From the NCBI GenBank assembly GCA_016840095.1, contig JAEOSZ010000031.1:160938-224937 (forward strand): a DNA stretch of 64,000 nucleotides, written 5' to 3'. The stretch's first letter is position 1; each line of letters opens with the position of its first letter. Position numbers and translations under genes: made by a program. Under the pieces are notes generated by a model, which searched no databases, was not told where the DNA came from, and worked only from the letters and a program-made list of their open reading frames with translations. Positions 33,858 through 42,113 of this stretch are shown piece by piece. Source of the stretch: Candidatus Heimdallarchaeota archaeon (GTDB taxonomy: Archaea; Asgardarchaeota; Heimdallarchaeia; Heimdallarchaeales; Heimdallarchaeaceae).

Positions 33858-35972
33858 CTATACATTGCTTTTGATTAGAATTTCTTGGTTATACTTTGGA
33901 ATAATTAGATCCTTATGATCTTCTCTCAGTATTGTATCATCTGGAGTATGAACCATAATTTTCTTGCCACTCAAATCATCAATAAATTCGTTTAATGATT
34001 CAGGGCTGCTATGTCCACTTATGTGAGCATTGAAGATTTTTTGGTTATACTTCTTAAAAGCAACAGAATGTCCGTTTTTAAGAGCATACCCAAGAGTGTT
34101 TGGGGCTTGATAACCGCAGATGAGTATTCCTGTATTTTCATCAGAGCTAGTCTCATCTATTAGTTTTCTGGCAGCTCCTCCTTGCAACATACCATGACCA
34201 GTGACTACAATGTCGTCTTTCTCAAAGTTTCCATTTGTTAGATTTTTAACTATATCAAATTTAGCTCGTAATCCCATAGATTTAGAAACATCTGCTGATA
34301 ATCCTGTTGTCTTAACACTTCTTTTTGCAGAAACCCTTAACCTCTCAAATCTTTGAATCATTTCTTGAGTTCTACCCACTGAAAAAGCAGGAACTATTAA
34401 CCGTTCACAAGTTTCTGCTGCTTGTAAAATAACAGTATTGGGATCTGTTTCTTCGATTTTTCTATCATAATATGTTCCATCAAAAATTGTTACATCACAA
34501 TCTGTAGGAATTTTAGCTCCCTCAAATAGTTCACTTTTGTCTGCAGAAAAATCACCTGTAAAGAGAATTGATGTTCCAAAAACATCTATTTTATAACTAA
34601 CACTTCCATAAATATGAGAAGCTGAGTATGGTGTTACTTCAAACCCAGGACTTACCTCTACTGTTTCGTTTATCTTGAGAGGATTGAATTCATTTAGCAA
34701 ATTGACAATATTAGCATTGTTTAGGTATGCTTGTTGAAATGGAGAGGCATTCTTCTTTGCAATACCATTTGATCTTAAAATTGAAGAAGTTGAATATAAC
34801 AACTTCTCAGTTAGTATTTTTGTTGATTGAGTTGCATACCATCGTTTTCCATTCTCGGGTCTGATAAGATAAGGTAGACCCCCAGTATGATCTAGATGTG
34901 CATGAGTTACTAGGACAGCTTTTACATATTTGAGAGATGGATGCCATCTTGGAGTAGAATAGTTAGCAACACTCATCCCAAAATCAAGTACGATTGCATT
35001 ATTATCATGTTGAACCAATATACCCATATTACCAATATTTCCTCCTCCTAGAAAGCTTATACGGATTTTTTGAGCACTCTTCGGGCTAGAATACATCTTT
35101 ATTGATGCGAATTCTTTCATTTGCTCTTTAGGTAAGGAAGCAAGTTCTTCCATCGATACTGTTTTTGCATCAAAGTTAGATAAATGAGGTTCTAAAATAG
35201 GATCTACAACAGTTGGAACTGGTTTCATTCTTCTAGTTTTGAACTCTTCATCAATTCTTTTCTGGAAATTAGCAATGGAAGTTTTCTTAGTTAATTCTAT
35301 TTGCTTACTCATGTTTCTTACATAGAAGTATCCAAGCTGATTCAGAATTTCGTAGTCAACATAGAAGTCTAAATACTTCAATGTTTCAAAATTTATAGAG
35401 TTAGAAAACTCTTCTAGATATTGTGGTCTCTCTTCAATGTTCTTAATAATTCTACTAAGATCATCACCTATTTCAATTTCCTTTTCTGAGATTTTTAAAT
35501 TTGGGAAAAGCTCTTTTGTATATTTGGCAAAATCTTTAAATTTAGGCGGTTTAAGCCCTAGTTTTCTAATTAGCTCTAGAAATGAATAGAAAGAATATTT
35601 ACTAGATTTTCCTTCTCTTCTTTGTTTCTTCCAATACATCCAATAACTAGTTACTAACATTTCGGAAGATAGTAGATTATGAGATTCTAATTCTTGAAGA
35701 ATTGATCTATAAAGTTCAAAATCTATAGCTTCATCCCAATAAAGAGAGAGAGCATAAAATACTAATGTTTCTGAAGGTTCTTCTTGAATACCTGACCAAG
35801 AAGTGTTAAAGATCTCTAACAATGTTTCATTTGAACATGAATAATATGGATCTTTGAAATTTGTGGAAAAATCTTTGGATTCTTCATATATTTTGAGTAA
35901 TTCTTTGTTTAATTTCTGATTCGAATCTAGTTTTAATAGATATTTAATATAATTGTGTAAATTTAATGTCAT
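33858..35972 (-). CDS. Metallo-beta-lactamase/beta-CASP protein with helical N-terminal domain
   Basis: A 704-residue protein. Residues 1-300 are mostly helical and match no domain I know. The catalytic half starts near 305. The zinc motif T-H-A-H-L-D-H-T-G-G lies near 353-362, followed by S-A-S-H-I-Y and F-T-G-D-F-S. The beta-CASP part has D-G-T-Y-Y-D (motif A), G-R-T-Q-E-M-I, S-G-H-S-S (motif B) and M-V-H-T-P-D-D (motif C). This set is found in RNA nucleases such as RNase J and CPSF73, so an RNA-processing role is likely. KH domains of archaeal CPSF are absent, and the long N-terminal region is unlike RNase J. It is probably monocistronic. Confidence 0.8.
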   Translation of the reverse strand: MTLNLHNYIKYLLKLDSNQKLNKELLKIYEESKDFSTNFKDPYYSCSNETLLEIFNTSWSGIQEEPSETLVFYALSLYWDEAIDFELYRSILQELESHNLLSSEMLVTSYWMYWKKQRREGKSSKYSFYSFLELIRKLGLKPPKFKDFAKYTKELFPNLKISEKEIEIGDDLSRIIKNIEERPQYLEEFSNSINFETLKYLDFYVDYEILNQLGYFYVRNMSKQIELTKKTSIANFQKRIDEEFKTRRMKPVPTVVDPILEPHLSNFDAKTVSMEELASLPKEQMKEFASIKMYSSPKSAQKIRISFLGGGNIGNMGILVQHDNNAIVLDFGMSVANYSTPRWHPSLKYVKAVLVTHAHLDHTGGLPYLIRPENGKRWYATQSTKILTEKLLYSTSSILRSNGIAKKNASPFQQAYLNNANIVNLLNEFNPLKINETVEVSPGFEVTPYSASHIYGSVSYKIDVFGTSILFTGDFSADKSELFEGAKIPTDCDVTIFDGTYYDRKIEETDPNTVILQAAETCERLIVPAFSVGRTQEMIQRFERLRVSAKRSVKTTGLSADVSKSMGLRAKFDIVKNLTNGNFEKDDIVVTGHGMLQGGAARKLIDETSSDENTGILICGYQAPNTLGYALKNGHSVAFKKYNQKIFNAHISGHSSPESLNEFIDDLSGKKIMVHTPDDTILREDHKDLIIPKYNQEILIKSNV

Positions 35973-36062
35973 TTTTTTCGTCCTAATGTTTTTACTGTGA
36001 AAAACTGTTGATATATCATAATTAGTGTAAATTTAAATTAAAATGAAAAGAGAGCATAGAGT

Positions 36063-36923
36063 TTATTCTTCTTCGCTTGTATCGCTCTCTAGAAGACTAC
36101 TGAAAGCATCTCGTAATTCTCCTTGTAAGGCTTCTTTCATTTGTTTAGTTGATTTTTGAGGTGATGCTGGTGCTACAGGAGTTGGTTCAAACTCAGCGTC
36201 TTCAGCGTCAGCTACTCGTGACTTACGTTTTTCTAGGGCATCTTTGACTTCCAAATTGAGTGCCATACTAGCAGGCATCGACCCCCCTGTTCCTCCAGCA
36301 GCTGCTTCTCTTTCTTTTCTATGCTCATCAGGGTCTACTTTGGTTAATCCTGATCTAACATCTTGGATATCAGAAGCACTAACACCGAACGGACTGAAAA
36401 CTGGTGCTGCGCCTGGTGCTCCAGGTTCACCTGGTGTAGGTTCTGGTGCCTTCTGTAGATTTGCTGCTGCTTTCATGAGATCAGCACTACTGATTCCTCC
36501 ACCTGTGGCTCCTTGTGCTCCTACAGGTGCTGGAATATTTCCTCCAGCAGCTGGAGCTGCATCCAAACTAGGTGCTCCAACAGGAGCTGATAAATTGGGT
36601 GCACCAACTGGACCTGAACTGCTAGCTGCCAAATTCGGTGCTGCTGCTGGTGCTGCTGCTGGTGCTGCTGCAGGTGTTGCAACTGGAGATTCGAATGAAG
36701 GTGCTGCTGGTGCTGCTCGAGATGCCATACCTAGGGCTCCTTCAATAGCAGCAATTCTACTATTTAGGGTGTCAATGTAGTCTTCCATTCTTTCAGTACT
36801 TTTAACCATTATAGCTCCAAAGTTTTCAATTAATTTGGTAAGCTTCATAATAGCTTTTTTAGAGGGTTCTGCAGTTCCGGTTAGCAGACCATCTAGATAA
36901 TCATCGATTGACACATGTATCAT
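36063..36923 (-). CDS. Ala/Pro/Gly-rich disordered protein with helical ends
   Basis: A 286-residue protein. The ATG at 36923 is chosen over GTG 36974 because GGTG lies 5 bases before it and a TATA-like ATATAAAA complement lies further upstream. Residues 1-70 are an ordered, helical domain with a coiled-coil end (I-D-T-L-N-S-R-I-A-A-I-E-G). Residues 71-215 are low-complexity, dominated by Ala-Pro, Gly and Ser repeats such as A-A-P-A-A-A-P. The last 70 residues are charged helices (K-D-A-L-E-K-R-K-S-R and L-Q-G-E-L-R-D-A-F) ending in an acidic tail. The build is that of a scaffold or linker. No catalytic residues and no known family. Codon use is more GC-rich than in the neighbours because of the Ala/Pro content. 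Confidence 0.65.
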   Translation of the reverse strand: MIHVSIDDYLDGLLTGTAEPSKKAIMKLTKLIENFGAIMVKSTERMEDYIDTLNSRIAAIEGALGMASRAAPAAPSFESPVATPAAAPAAAPAAAPNLAASSSGPVGAPNLSAPVGAPSLDAAPAAGGNIPAPVGAQGATGGGISSADLMKAAANLQKAPEPTPGEPGAPGAAPVFSPFGVSASDIQDVRSGLTKVDPDEHRKEREAAAGGTGGSMPASMALNLEVKDALEKRKSRVADAEDAEFEPTPVAPASPQKSTKQMKEALQGELRDAFSSLLESDTSEEE

Positions 36924-37007
36924 GTGAACACCAAAAATATGATATAAAAAGTCTATGATACTCCTCAATATCACCTAAAAAGAGAAATAGAGAGAAATTG
37001 AGTACCC

Positions 37008-38030
37008 TTAGCTGAAAACTTCAGGAATTGCAGAAATAACTAGCTGAATGTCCTCTTGAGTGATTCCAAAATAGGTTACCATTCTAAAAATGTGATCGCC
37101 CAAATAGGTTACCTTTATCCCTCTTTTCTCAAAACCATCTCGTGCATCAGCAGCTGTCCATTTACTTTGTGAAGTATCAACAATCGCGATATTGGTGTCA
37201 ACAGGTTTAACTCTTAAGTCATCAATCTCAAGAAGAGTTTTTTCAATCATTTTTGCATGTTTGTGATCTTCTGCTAATCTATCTATCATATTGTTTAAAG
37301 CATAAATTCCTGGAGCAGCTATAATCCCTGCTTGTCTCATACCTCCACCTACTACTTTTCTATTTCTTCTTGCCTGATGTATGAATTCTTCGCTTCCAAC
37401 TATGAGTGAACCAATTGGACATCCTAGCCCCTTACTCAAACAGAATTGTACTGAATCAATATTTTCTACTATTTTGGATGTATCCATTCCTGTAGCTACA
37501 GCAGCATTGAAAATCCTAGCCCCATCTAGATGTACAGAAGCTCCATTTTCATGAGCAATTTTAGATAAAGTATCTATGTTTTCTTTAGGGATGATTCTAC
37601 CTCCTCCTCTGTTGTGAGTGTTTTCAAGACAAAGTAGTTTGAAATCCACCCAATGAACGTTATATCCTCTAGTAAATGCAGCTTCTACAGCTTTAGGATC
37701 CATTAAACCATTATCCCCTTCTATGAGATGAGGATATGCTCCAATTATCTGAGAAAGTCCTCCAACTTCATACATATTGATGTGGCTTTCTCTTTCAAGA
37801 ACAACACCGTCACCTCGATTGAGATGAGTCATGTTTGCTACTAAATTACCTTGAGTACCACTAGATACAAGTAAACCAGCTTCTTTACCAAGTATTTTAG
37901 CTGCAAGAGCTTCAAGCTCTTGTACAGTAGGATCTTCCTCCCAGACATCGTCTCCAAGTTCAGCAGTTAAAATAGTCTCTATCATTTCCTTTGAAGGGAG
38001 AGTAAAAGTATCTGAACGTAAATCTATCAT
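37008..38030 (-). CDS. ltaE: Low-specificity L-threonine aldolase
   Basis: A 340-residue PLP enzyme that cleaves L-threonine or L-allo-threonine to glycine and acetaldehyde. The start is ATG 38030 (M-I-D-L-R-S-D-T), the universal beginning of the family; a TTTAAAATC box lies about 30 bases upstream, inside the stump at 38056-38199. Features seen are S-S-G-T-Q-G-N (phosphate-binding loop), E-N-T-H-N-R-G-G-G, V-H-L-D-G-A-R-I-F-N-A and the PLP Lys in C-L-S-K-G-L-G-C-P-I-G-S. All key residues are intact. It is followed in the same direction by the Ala/Pro-rich gene, about 85 bases away, which has its own promoter. Confidence 0.9.
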   Translation of the reverse strand: MIDLRSDTFTLPSKEMIETILTAELGDDVWEEDPTVQELEALAAKILGKEAGLLVSSGTQGNLVANMTHLNRGDGVVLERESHINMYEVGGLSQIIGAYPHLIEGDNGLMDPKAVEAAFTRGYNVHWVDFKLLCLENTHNRGGGRIIPKENIDTLSKIAHENGASVHLDGARIFNAAVATGMDTSKIVENIDSVQFCLSKGLGCPIGSLIVGSEEFIHQARRNRKVVGGGMRQAGIIAAPGIYALNNMIDRLAEDHKHAKMIEKTLLEIDDLRVKPVDTNIAIVDTSQSKWTAADARDGFEKRGIKVTYLGDHIFRMVTYFGITQEDIQLVISAIPEVFS

Positions 38031-38055
38031 TAATTTAAGCACGAATGGCCAGATT

Positions 38056-38199
38056 TTAAACTTTCCTTCTTCTCCTTCTTCTAGAGCTAACAGCTAGTAT
38101 TATTGAGAAAGCTGCAAATATAGAGATGTTTGAAAAAGGAATTCTACGTTTGTGATCCACTTGTTCTCTTAGCAATACTATAATTTTTCTAGTAAGAGT
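38056..38199 (-). pseudogene. 3' stump of an anchored surface-protein gene
   Basis: A minus-strand frame from a stop at 38200-38202 to the TAA at 38056-38058 encodes a short polar segment, then about 15 hydrophobic residues (F-S-N-I-S-I-F-A-A-F-S-I-I-L-A-V) and six consecutive Arg, K, V. This is the C-terminal anchor seen on the surface proteins in this window without any outside domain or signal peptide. A tiny peptide of 34 residues could start at GTG 38160, so a real small membrane protein is not excluded. The TATA box of the aldolase gene overlaps its end. Confidence 0.45.
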
Positions 38200-38221
38200 T
38201 CAAGCTTCTGTCTTTTGATTT

Positions 38222-38644
38222 TCAGTTTTTCTTCTCTCTAGATTTTTTTATCCAAAGTTCAATTAGAACTCTGATTCCAAGAGTGATTAAGCTAACTAAA
38301 ACCATAACTCCACCGGTTATCAGACCCATTAAAACTGCATCTCCTAAATCATTTGCATATCCTACTGCAAATTGCATAATAGGTGCAAATATAATTGCGT
38401 CTAAAATAAACATGGATGGAATAATTATCATAAGATCTTTCTTGTTGGCTAGTGCACTTCTACCTAGACCACCGATTAAAGGAGCTCCAAATATTCCTAT
38501 TCCAATAAATGCATCTTCAGGAGCTAGAAAACCAATCAGTAGAGATAAGATGATGTTAATTGTTACTGTTGAAGATAAAGCGATGAAATTCATCTTGAAT
38601 CTTTTCGATTCGAATCTTTGTTTTAATGATTTTTTTTCAGTCAT
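38222..38644 (-). CDS. Small four-helix membrane protein
   Basis: A 140-residue membrane protein starting at ATG 38644 (M-T-E-K-K-S-L-K-Q-R); a GTG at 38668 would add eight residues. A basic N-terminus is followed by four hydrophobic segments at about 19-40, 45-62, 73-95 and 100-126 and a basic tail (K-K-S-R-E-K-K-N). Gly-rich stretches (G-I-G-I-F-G-A-P-L-I-G-G-L-G) sit in the second segment. No known family. The basic ends on both sides predict both termini inside. Confidence 0.55.
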   Translation of the reverse strand: MTEKKSLKQRFESKRFKMNFIALSSTVTINIILSLLIGFLAPEDAFIGIGIFGAPLIGGLGRSALANKKDLMIIIPSMFILDAIIFAPIMQFAVGYANDLGDAVLMGLITGGVMVLVSLITLGIRVLIELWIKKSREKKN

Positions 38645-38702
38645 TCGACTTACACGAAAACTTCTCACTAATATACTTTTGTGAAGAAATATGTAAAATT
38701 AG

Positions 38703-38730
38703 ATGTGAAAAAAGAAAGAACAAAAAATTT
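38703..38730 (-). terminator. T-tract terminator after seryl-tRNA synthetase
   Basis: On the minus strand, runs of six and six T separated by C-rich interruptions follow the stop codon at 38741. Confidence 0.45.
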
Positions 38731-38740
38731 GAAGTAAATT

Positions 38741-40285
38741 TTAATGAAACTTAACTGGTTCAGGTAGCTTATCAATATATTTCAAGAATTTCTCTGACCA
38801 GTTATTTTTGTCTAAGCCTTTTTGAGATACAAATGCAGTAAGGAATCTTTCAAAGCTTCCTCCACCACAACCACTCCAAAGTTCAATATTGCCTTCAGCT
38901 TTAACAGAGAATCCTTTTGGATATTTTTGACCTATTATAGATATGTTTTGAATTTCTAACCACTCACTCTCTTCGCGTTTTCCACGGTATGGCATATAAG
39001 CTTCATAATCGATTGTACCAACTACAAGATCCTCTGCAGAATCCATCTCATCTTCATGTGCTGATTGTTGCAACCACCAAGGGGTAACTTTGGCTTCTCT
39101 AACTTCCAAATCTAGAACTTCTTCAAAGATAACTCTTAGTTTATCCTTAACTTGCATTCCTATTTCTTTAGTTTGCTCAGGAGAACCTATGAATAGTGTT
39201 TCAATTCGGTGAAGCTCATCAACTCTTTCAAAACCGTAAGCACTACCAGATTCATAACGGTAGGTGGGACCTGACCAATCGTAGACCTTTATCGGAAGAC
39301 TTTCTTTAGCAACAGTTTTTCCTTGTAGCCACGACCAAAATGGTGGGCATTGAGCGTAAGATAATCCACCAATTGGAGCAGAAACTTTTTCAGCTAATTT
39401 TTCTGAAGGGATGGTTTTTGTAATTGTAATATAGTCAGCAATCTCCTCAAAATATTCAGGATCAGCTGAATTTGGTTGTACTACGAAATAAGGCTCAAAA
39501 CCACCTTGATAAATACCTTCAGCATGTTCAGATCTTAACCAAATTGACCAATCTACTAGTTTTGGTATCATCATCTGGTTGAATCCTAATGGCTCATAAA
39601 CATAGTCCACCATTATTTGTTTTAATGCTTCAGCCAAAGTAGTCAAAGTAGGTGTTAAAATCCACTGATTTCTATAATTTGTTCGCTGAATCCAGTTAGC
39701 TTTTTGCATTAATTGAGTTGGGTTTTCATCAGTGAAATGCTTCTTTTCTCCGCTATACCATGAAATCTGATGATGCTCACTTTTAGCTCCGTAGTGTTGT
39801 TTGGAAATCTTTTCTCCTACTCTTCTAACTATTCTTTCAATTGCTCCTTTTTCAACAAAATCCTCTTCGATTTCAGGATCAATATCAAGTTTAGCATAAT
39901 TTTTTCCTTCTTTCTCGAAGAACTCCAATTTATTGACTAAAGGCAAGCTAAATTCTTTAACTGGTTTATCTTCTAACTCAGTTTCAATTGTATATTTAAC
40001 AAAATTAAATCCTCGCAACCCAACACGATATTTCTTGCCTAAAGTGGCAGCCAGTTGTTTCCTTAACCTGAGTACAGCAACGTGTGGAGTAAGTGAATCA
40101 ATAGATGAGATTGTAATATCTAACTTGTTATCTTTAGTATTCCATTGAGTGAACTCGAATTCACCTTTGTCCCTTGATTCTTGAGTTTTTTCAGCAAATA
40201 GTTTGAGAAGCTCTTCAATTTCCTCCTTACTTTCATCTGGTAAGGGACCACTTAGTGTAAATTGTACTTCGAGATAGTATTTCAT
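38741..40285 (-). CDS. serS: Seryl-tRNA synthetase, rare zinc-dependent archaeal type
   Basis: A 514-residue class II synthetase that charges tRNA-Ser. It belongs to the type first known from methanogens, not the common bacterial/eukaryotic type. It lacks the long N-terminal coiled coil and has instead an alpha/beta N-terminal domain of about 165 residues. The active-site zinc ligands are visible: Cys313 (A-Q-C-P-P-F), Glu362 (H-R-I-E-T-L-F) and Cys473 (S-G-C-G-G-G), matching Cys306, Glu355 and Cys461 of the Methanosarcina barkeri enzyme. Motif 2 (Y-R-Y-E-S-G-S-A-Y-G-F-E-R) and motif 3 (G-G-G-S-F-E-R-F) are complete. There are no methanogenesis genes here. Whether a second, common-type enzyme exists elsewhere in the genome is unknown. 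Confidence 0.92.
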   Translation of the reverse strand: MKYYLEVQFTLSGPLPDESKEEIEELLKLFAEKTQESRDKGEFEFTQWNTKDNKLDITISSIDSLTPHVAVLRLRKQLAATLGKKYRVGLRGFNFVKYTIETELEDKPVKEFSLPLVNKLEFFEKEGKNYAKLDIDPEIEEDFVEKGAIERIVRRVGEKISKQHYGAKSEHHQISWYSGEKKHFTDENPTQLMQKANWIQRTNYRNQWILTPTLTTLAEALKQIMVDYVYEPLGFNQMMIPKLVDWSIWLRSEHAEGIYQGGFEPYFVVQPNSADPEYFEEIADYITITKTIPSEKLAEKVSAPIGGLSYAQCPPFWSWLQGKTVAKESLPIKVYDWSGPTYRYESGSAYGFERVDELHRIETLFIGSPEQTKEIGMQVKDKLRVIFEEVLDLEVREAKVTPWWLQQSAHEDEMDSAEDLVVGTIDYEAYMPYRGKREESEWLEIQNISIIGQKYPKGFSVKAEGNIELWSGCGGGSFERFLTAFVSQKGLDKNNWSEKFLKYIDKLPEPVKFH

Positions 40286-40363
40286 AGGATGTCAAAAGAA
40301 AATCTTACTAAGTAATTTTAACTTTTCCTAATTACGATAAGAAAAAAAGAAGAGTCAAGAAGA

Positions 40364-42106
40364 TTATTTTTTATTATTTCTTTCTTCTTGTATTTGGAGA
40401 TATTCTCTGAGTATCTTCTTAAGAGAGTCTTGAGTAATTCTTTTATCCTCTGTTATTAAACCATCAGAAATACGAAGATGTCTGAAACCTGGTCGTAAGA
40501 GCGATAAATCATGAGAACACATGATGAATGTTGCTTCGTTATCCTTGACGAACTTCATCAAAACATCCATAATCTCTCTTGCAAGATCTGAATCCATATT
40601 TGCTGTTGGTTCATCTGCTAGGAGAATCGGTGTCTTTCTTGTAAGAGCTAAGGATAAGGTTGCTCTCTGTTTTTCACCAGCTGATAATTCATCTGGATAG
40701 GAAGCCAATTTGTGGCTAATATGAACATTTTTAGTAACTTCGTTTCCTATATCTGGATTATAGTTTTTACCAAGAAATAGATAAGGAACTAATAGATTGT
40801 CTTTTAGCTGAATTGGTTCGAACAAACTATGGTATTGGGTGATATAAGCAATATTAGCTAGTCTGAAATCAGACCTACCAGTATCATCTGCTGCACCTAT
40901 GGAGAAATCATCTATATGGATTGATCCCTTGTCAGGTCGTAATAATCCTGCAATAGTATTGAGTAAGGTTGTTTTTCCAACTCCAGATGGACCAGAGATA
41001 AAAACAAAATCTCCTTTCTTAATTGTAAGATCTATTCCTTTGATTACAGGATGAAGTTTTCCGAAAATTTGATACCCTTTTTCTAATCCTTTAACTTTGA
41101 TATAGTCATTAGCTTTGGCATTATATTTGAACTCATTCTCAAACAGATATCGAACATCATCAAAAGAAAGTTCATCCACTTTCTCTGAATATTCATCAGG
41201 AGGTTGCTGAAGAATTTTGAAGACTTCTTCTTTTGAGACTAAATCTGGATTCCAAAGCATAGCTAGTTTTTTCGAAGGATGAACCTCAAATTCAGCAAAT
41301 TCTCGAAGTGCAATGGAATTTTTGATTCTATCTGGTATTTGTAGCATATGAGAAGGATCAATATAAGCTCTATTCAGTTCAGATGCATCCTTGAGAATGT
41401 CAAGTTGCTGTCTGTCTGCTTCATAGCCTACACCTACTAGCCTACCATCTCGAATGAGAAAGCTCTTTTCGAATACATTTCGATATCTTACATCATGGGT
41501 TACTATCACCATAGTTGTTCCAAGTTCTTTGTTGACTCCTTTGAGAGTATCAATAATGTTGAAAGTATTAGCTGAATCAAGTTGTCCAGTAGGTTCGTCT
41601 GCCAAGATGAAATGAGGTTGTCTAGCAAGAGCAATAGCAATAGAGAGTCTCATTGATTCTCCACCACTTATTTTTGCTGCTTTATTGTTCTTAACATGAG
41701 TTAGATTGAATAACTCAAGTAATTCATCCATTTCTTTTCTAGCCATCTCTCTAGGAGTATATTTCATTTTCATAGGAAGTAGAACGTTATCTTTTACTGT
41801 TAACTGAGAGTAAAGATTCTTACTGGTGAATTGATTTACAAGACCAATATTCTCGTATCGGAATTGTCTTCTTTCTTTTTCAGTTAGTAAATCCATCTGA
41901 ACTCCTTTAATCATCACAAGACCACCAGTAGCAGTATCCACTCCTGATAGTATGTTAATTAAAGTGGTTTTTCCTGCACCAGAAGGGCCTATAATTGAGA
42001 CAAGTTCTCCATCCCCTATGTCTAAATCAAGTCCTCTAAGTGCTGATACTTTATATTCAGTTACCGGATCGTGGTAAATTTTTATTACATCTACACATCT
42101 TATCAT
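40364..42106 (-). CDS. Double-NBD ABC ATPase, copy 2
   Basis: A 580-residue paralogue of the protein at 25547-27301, with the same order: NBD1 (Walker A G-P-S-G-A-G-K-T, signature I-S-G-G-E, Walker B L-A-D-E-P-T-G-Q-L-D), a linker with H-P-S-K-K-L-A-M-L-W-N-P, and NBD2 (G-P-S-G-V-G-K-T, L-S-A-G-E-K-Q-R, L-A-D-E-P-T-A-N-M-D). Both ATP sites look active. It lies 7 bases after the giant permease gene on the same strand, so the two are co-transcribed and surely form one transporter. A short T-tract on the minus strand follows at about 40341-40349. Confidence 0.88.
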   Translation of the reverse strand: MIRCVDVIKIYHDPVTEYKVSALRGLDLDIGDGELVSIIGPSGAGKTTLINILSGVDTATGGLVMIKGVQMDLLTEKERRQFRYENIGLVNQFTSKNLYSQLTVKDNVLLPMKMKYTPREMARKEMDELLELFNLTHVKNNKAAKISGGESMRLSIAIALARQPHFILADEPTGQLDSANTFNIIDTLKGVNKELGTTMVIVTHDVRYRNVFEKSFLIRDGRLVGVGYEADRQQLDILKDASELNRAYIDPSHMLQIPDRIKNSIALREFAEFEVHPSKKLAMLWNPDLVSKEEVFKILQQPPDEYSEKVDELSFDDVRYLFENEFKYNAKANDYIKVKGLEKGYQIFGKLHPVIKGIDLTIKKGDFVFISGPSGVGKTTLLNTIAGLLRPDKGSIHIDDFSIGAADDTGRSDFRLANIAYITQYHSLFEPIQLKDNLLVPYLFLGKNYNPDIGNEVTKNVHISHKLASYPDELSAGEKQRATLSLALTRKTPILLADEPTANMDSDLAREIMDVLMKFVKDNEATFIMCSHDLSLLRPGFRHLRISDGLITEDKRITQDSLKKILREYLQIQEERNNKK

Positions 42107-42113
42107 TTTATCT

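Noticed and set aside
36244..36780. Plus-strand 178-residue frame, Ala/Gly/Pro-rich
   Set aside because: It is the antisense shadow of the Ala/Pro repeats of the minus-strand gene, whose complementary codons also avoid stops.
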